Assembly: GCF_014174155.1 (NCBI RefSeq)
Contig: NZ_JABEQM010000006.1
Coordinates: 62,001 to 126,000 of the forward strand
From: Gluconacetobacter tumulisoli
GTDB lineage: Bacteria; Pseudomonadota; Alphaproteobacteria; Acetobacterales; Acetobacteraceae
Direction: 5' to 3'
Length of the DNA: 64,000 nt
Shown here: piece by piece, positions 62,550 to 64,000 of the stretch
How positions within the stretch are numbered: position 1 is the stretch's first letter
How the letters are laid out: each line of letters opens with the position of its first letter
The notes under the pieces: generated by a model
Seen by the model: the letters and a program-made list of their open reading frames with translations, nothing else
Databases searched by the model: none
Told to the model about the DNA's origin: nothing
Made by a program: the position numbers and the translations under genes

Positions 62550-64000
62550 ATGACTGACATATCATTCGAAAACAGGAAAATTGCGCACGCGCTGGTCTTC
62601 GTGCTGGCTGCGGCCTGCGCGTTCATCAGCGTCACCTGGACCAAGCATGTGGGCGGGGTTGCCACGATCTGGCCCGCCAATGCCATTATCGTGGTCGCGA
62701 TGCTGCGGTCGCCCCGATCAGACGGTCGTCTTTACGCTCTGGCGCTGTGCGTGATGACGGCCCTGATCAATATCGGGGACAATCGCCCCTGGGGTGTCGT
62801 CCTGGGATTTTCCCTGGCCAATGTGATCGAGGTCGCATTGGCGGCCGGGTTGGTCCGCAGGATCAGTCCGATCGTGAATTTCTTCGAGCAGCCGGGATGG
62901 GCGTTTCGTTTTGCGATCGCGATCTTCGCCGCGGTCGCCTGTTCCGCCGCCATCGCGGGGGGCGCTCTGGCCATCGGCGAAGGCCACGCCTGGCTGGGGG
63001 GCAGCATATTCTGGGGCATGTCGCACCTGCCTGGCCTGCTGATCATCGTGCCTATGCTCCTGGCGCTCTCTCCCGGCCGCGACAGGCTGCGGCTTGCGAC
63101 CGCCGGACCGCATCGGGCGACCACACTGATCCTGATGATCTTCGTCGCCGCGACGTCCGTCGGGGTGTTCGCGCAATCCCGCTACCCTGTCCAGTTTCTG
63201 ATCCTGCCGCCTCTTCTGCTGGCGACGTATCATCTCAATGCCAAAGGGGCTGCGCTGTCGGTGGCCATCGTCGCGGTAATCGGCAGTTTCTTCACCCTGA
63301 CCAAAACCGGGCCGCTGATGCTGGTTCATGGTCCCGCCGCGACGAAGATCTATATTTTCCAGCTCTACCTGGCGACCATCTTCTTCTGCGCGCTGCCACT
63401 GGGCGCCGTGCTGACCCAGCGTGACCAGAAGACAAATCTGGCGGAACAGCGCTTCCAGGATTTCCGGCATCTGGCCGACCGGGTCGGTGACGTGCTGTTC
63501 CGTGCCGATGCTGCGGGCCGGTGGCGTTACCTGAACCCTGCCTATGCGCAGATGTCCGGCTTCGACGTCAGCAGCAGGCTGGGCCAGCCCGTTTTGGACG
63601 ATATCGTGCCCGAAGACCGGCCGGCCCTCGCCCGGGCCCAGGCCGAACTGACCGACGGAACCCGGGACGAGATCAGGCTGGTCGTCAGCATTCACCGCCG
63701 GGACGGTACCATCCGTCATGTCGAAATCCTGGCCTACCGGCTGGACGAAGGGGACGGGTTCGGCGGCCTGATCCGCGACGTGACCGACCAGCTGACGCTC
63801 GATGAGCAGAACCGGCAGATCGCCGCAGCCTATGAAACCGCCGCCAATACCGATGAACTGACGACATTGCCCAATCGTCGCGCGTTCTTTCAGGCGCTTG
63901 GCGTCCATCTGACGGATGGGACTGCGTCCGCCGGCCTGACCGTCGCGCTGTTCGACCTCGACCATTTCAAGCACGTCAATGACCAGTACGGCCATCCGGC
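62550..64000 (+). CDS. MASE1-PAS-GGDEF diguanylate cyclase, cut by the window edge
   Basis: The frame from the ATG at 62550 stays open to the last base, giving 483 residues of an incomplete protein. An N-terminal MASE1 sensor of about eight to nine membrane helices (residues 10-290, with TIWPANAI) is followed by a PAS domain (about 305-425, YLNPAYAQMSGF) and the start of a GGDEF domain (DELTTLPNRRAFF, then FDLDHFKHVNDQYGHP). The signature GGDEF motif and any EAL domain lie beyond the window. It probably makes cyclic di-GMP, the activator of cellulose synthase in acetic acid bacteria. Confidence 0.88.
   Translation, partial: MTDISFENRKIAHALVFVLAAACAFISVTWTKHVGGVATIWPANAIIVVAMLRSPRSDGRLYALALCVMTALINIGDNRPWGVVLGFSLANVIEVALAAGLVRRISPIVNFFEQPGWAFRFAIAIFAAVACSAAIAGGALAIGEGHAWLGGSIFWGMSHLPGLLIIVPMLLALSPGRDRLRLATAGPHRATTLILMIFVAATSVGVFAQSRYPVQFLILPPLLLATYHLNAKGAALSVAIVAVIGSFFTLTKTGPLMLVHGPAATKIYIFQLYLATIFFCALPLGAVLTQRDQKTNLAEQRFQDFRHLADRVGDVLFRADAAGRWRYLNPAYAQMSGFDVSSRLGQPVLDDIVPEDRPALARAQAELTDGTRDEIRLVVSIHRRDGTIRHVEILAYRLDEGDGFGGLIRDVTDQLTLDEQNRQIAAAYETAANTDELTTLPNRRAFFQALGVHLTDGTASAGLTVALFDLDHFKHVNDQYGHP

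Overview
The window is a GC-rich chromosomal stretch from an alphaproteobacterium, most likely an acetic acid bacterium (Acetobacteraceae, Gluconacetobacter/Komagataeibacter-like). The evidence is protein character and gene order rather than a marker gene: ppiD|tpiA-secG-pyrG-kdsA-eno-ftsB, lysC-rodZ-ispG-hisS-prfA-prmC-DUF4167, J-domain protein-cobS-cobT next to bolA, and mfd-sdhE|recG are all alphaproteobacterial arrangements. There is no rRNA, CRISPR array, complete insertion sequence or prophage. Most of the window is dense core genome with short gaps and many 4-base ATGA/GTGA overlaps.

Layout. 0-8.4 kb: ppiD diverging from tpiA, secG, pyrG, kdsA, a DUF3429 membrane protein on the other strand, eno and ftsB. 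8.4-10.9 kb: rpmG, moeA and lexA with its own SOS box. 10.9-15.5 kb: a divergent biotin cluster, bioA against bioF-bioH-bioCD, in which BioC and BioD are one polypeptide. 15.5-25 kb: a long minus-strand run from lysC through a nitronate monooxygenase, rodZ, ispG, hisS, prfA and prmC to a DUF4167 protein, interrupted by one plus-strand exported protein. 25-30.5 kb: ubiG, an exported lactonase, DUF2147, DUF1178, grxC, comF and an NDUFAF5/BioC-like methyltransferase. 30.5-34.1 kb: moaA with a DUF3553 protein, then galU-pgm for sugar nucleotides.

34.1-36.6 kb is the one region that looks accessory. It holds a secreted alpha/beta hydrolase, a broken DUF3768 remnant and loose non-coding DNA, all on the 3' side of a tRNA-Leu(GAG). 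36.6-46.4 kb: lipB, a LolA-like lipoprotein, bolA, a J-domain protein, cobS-cobT, a PLP-dependent decarboxylase, an alpha/beta hydrolase that has lost its nucleophile and catalytic histidine, a bile-acid-type transporter and an exported protein. 46.4-57 kb: an SDR, mfd-sdhE, recG, an LpxR-like outer-membrane barrel, a two-domain cold-shock protein, smpB and dapA. 57-64 kb: pheA-kdsB, a membrane cytochrome c overlapping hisN, serA, a small unknown protein, tRNA-Thr(UGT) and the start of a MASE1-PAS-GGDEF diguanylate cyclase cut by the window edge.

Functional links: kdsA and kdsB both serve Kdo/LPS synthesis and LpxR would remodel lipid A; moeA and moaA serve molybdenum cofactor; cobS/cobT insert cobalt into the cobalamin ring; lysC/dapA, pheA, hisN and serA supply amino acids; mfd, recG and lexA handle DNA damage. 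The most unusual signals are a 94-bp miniature inverted-repeat element upstream of grxC (perfect 25-bp arms, TCA target duplication) with a decayed relative after the cold-shock gene, an 18-bp hairpin that would bury the hisS ribosome-binding site, the BioC-BioD fusion, and the inactive-looking hydrolase. I found no complete new multi-gene system.
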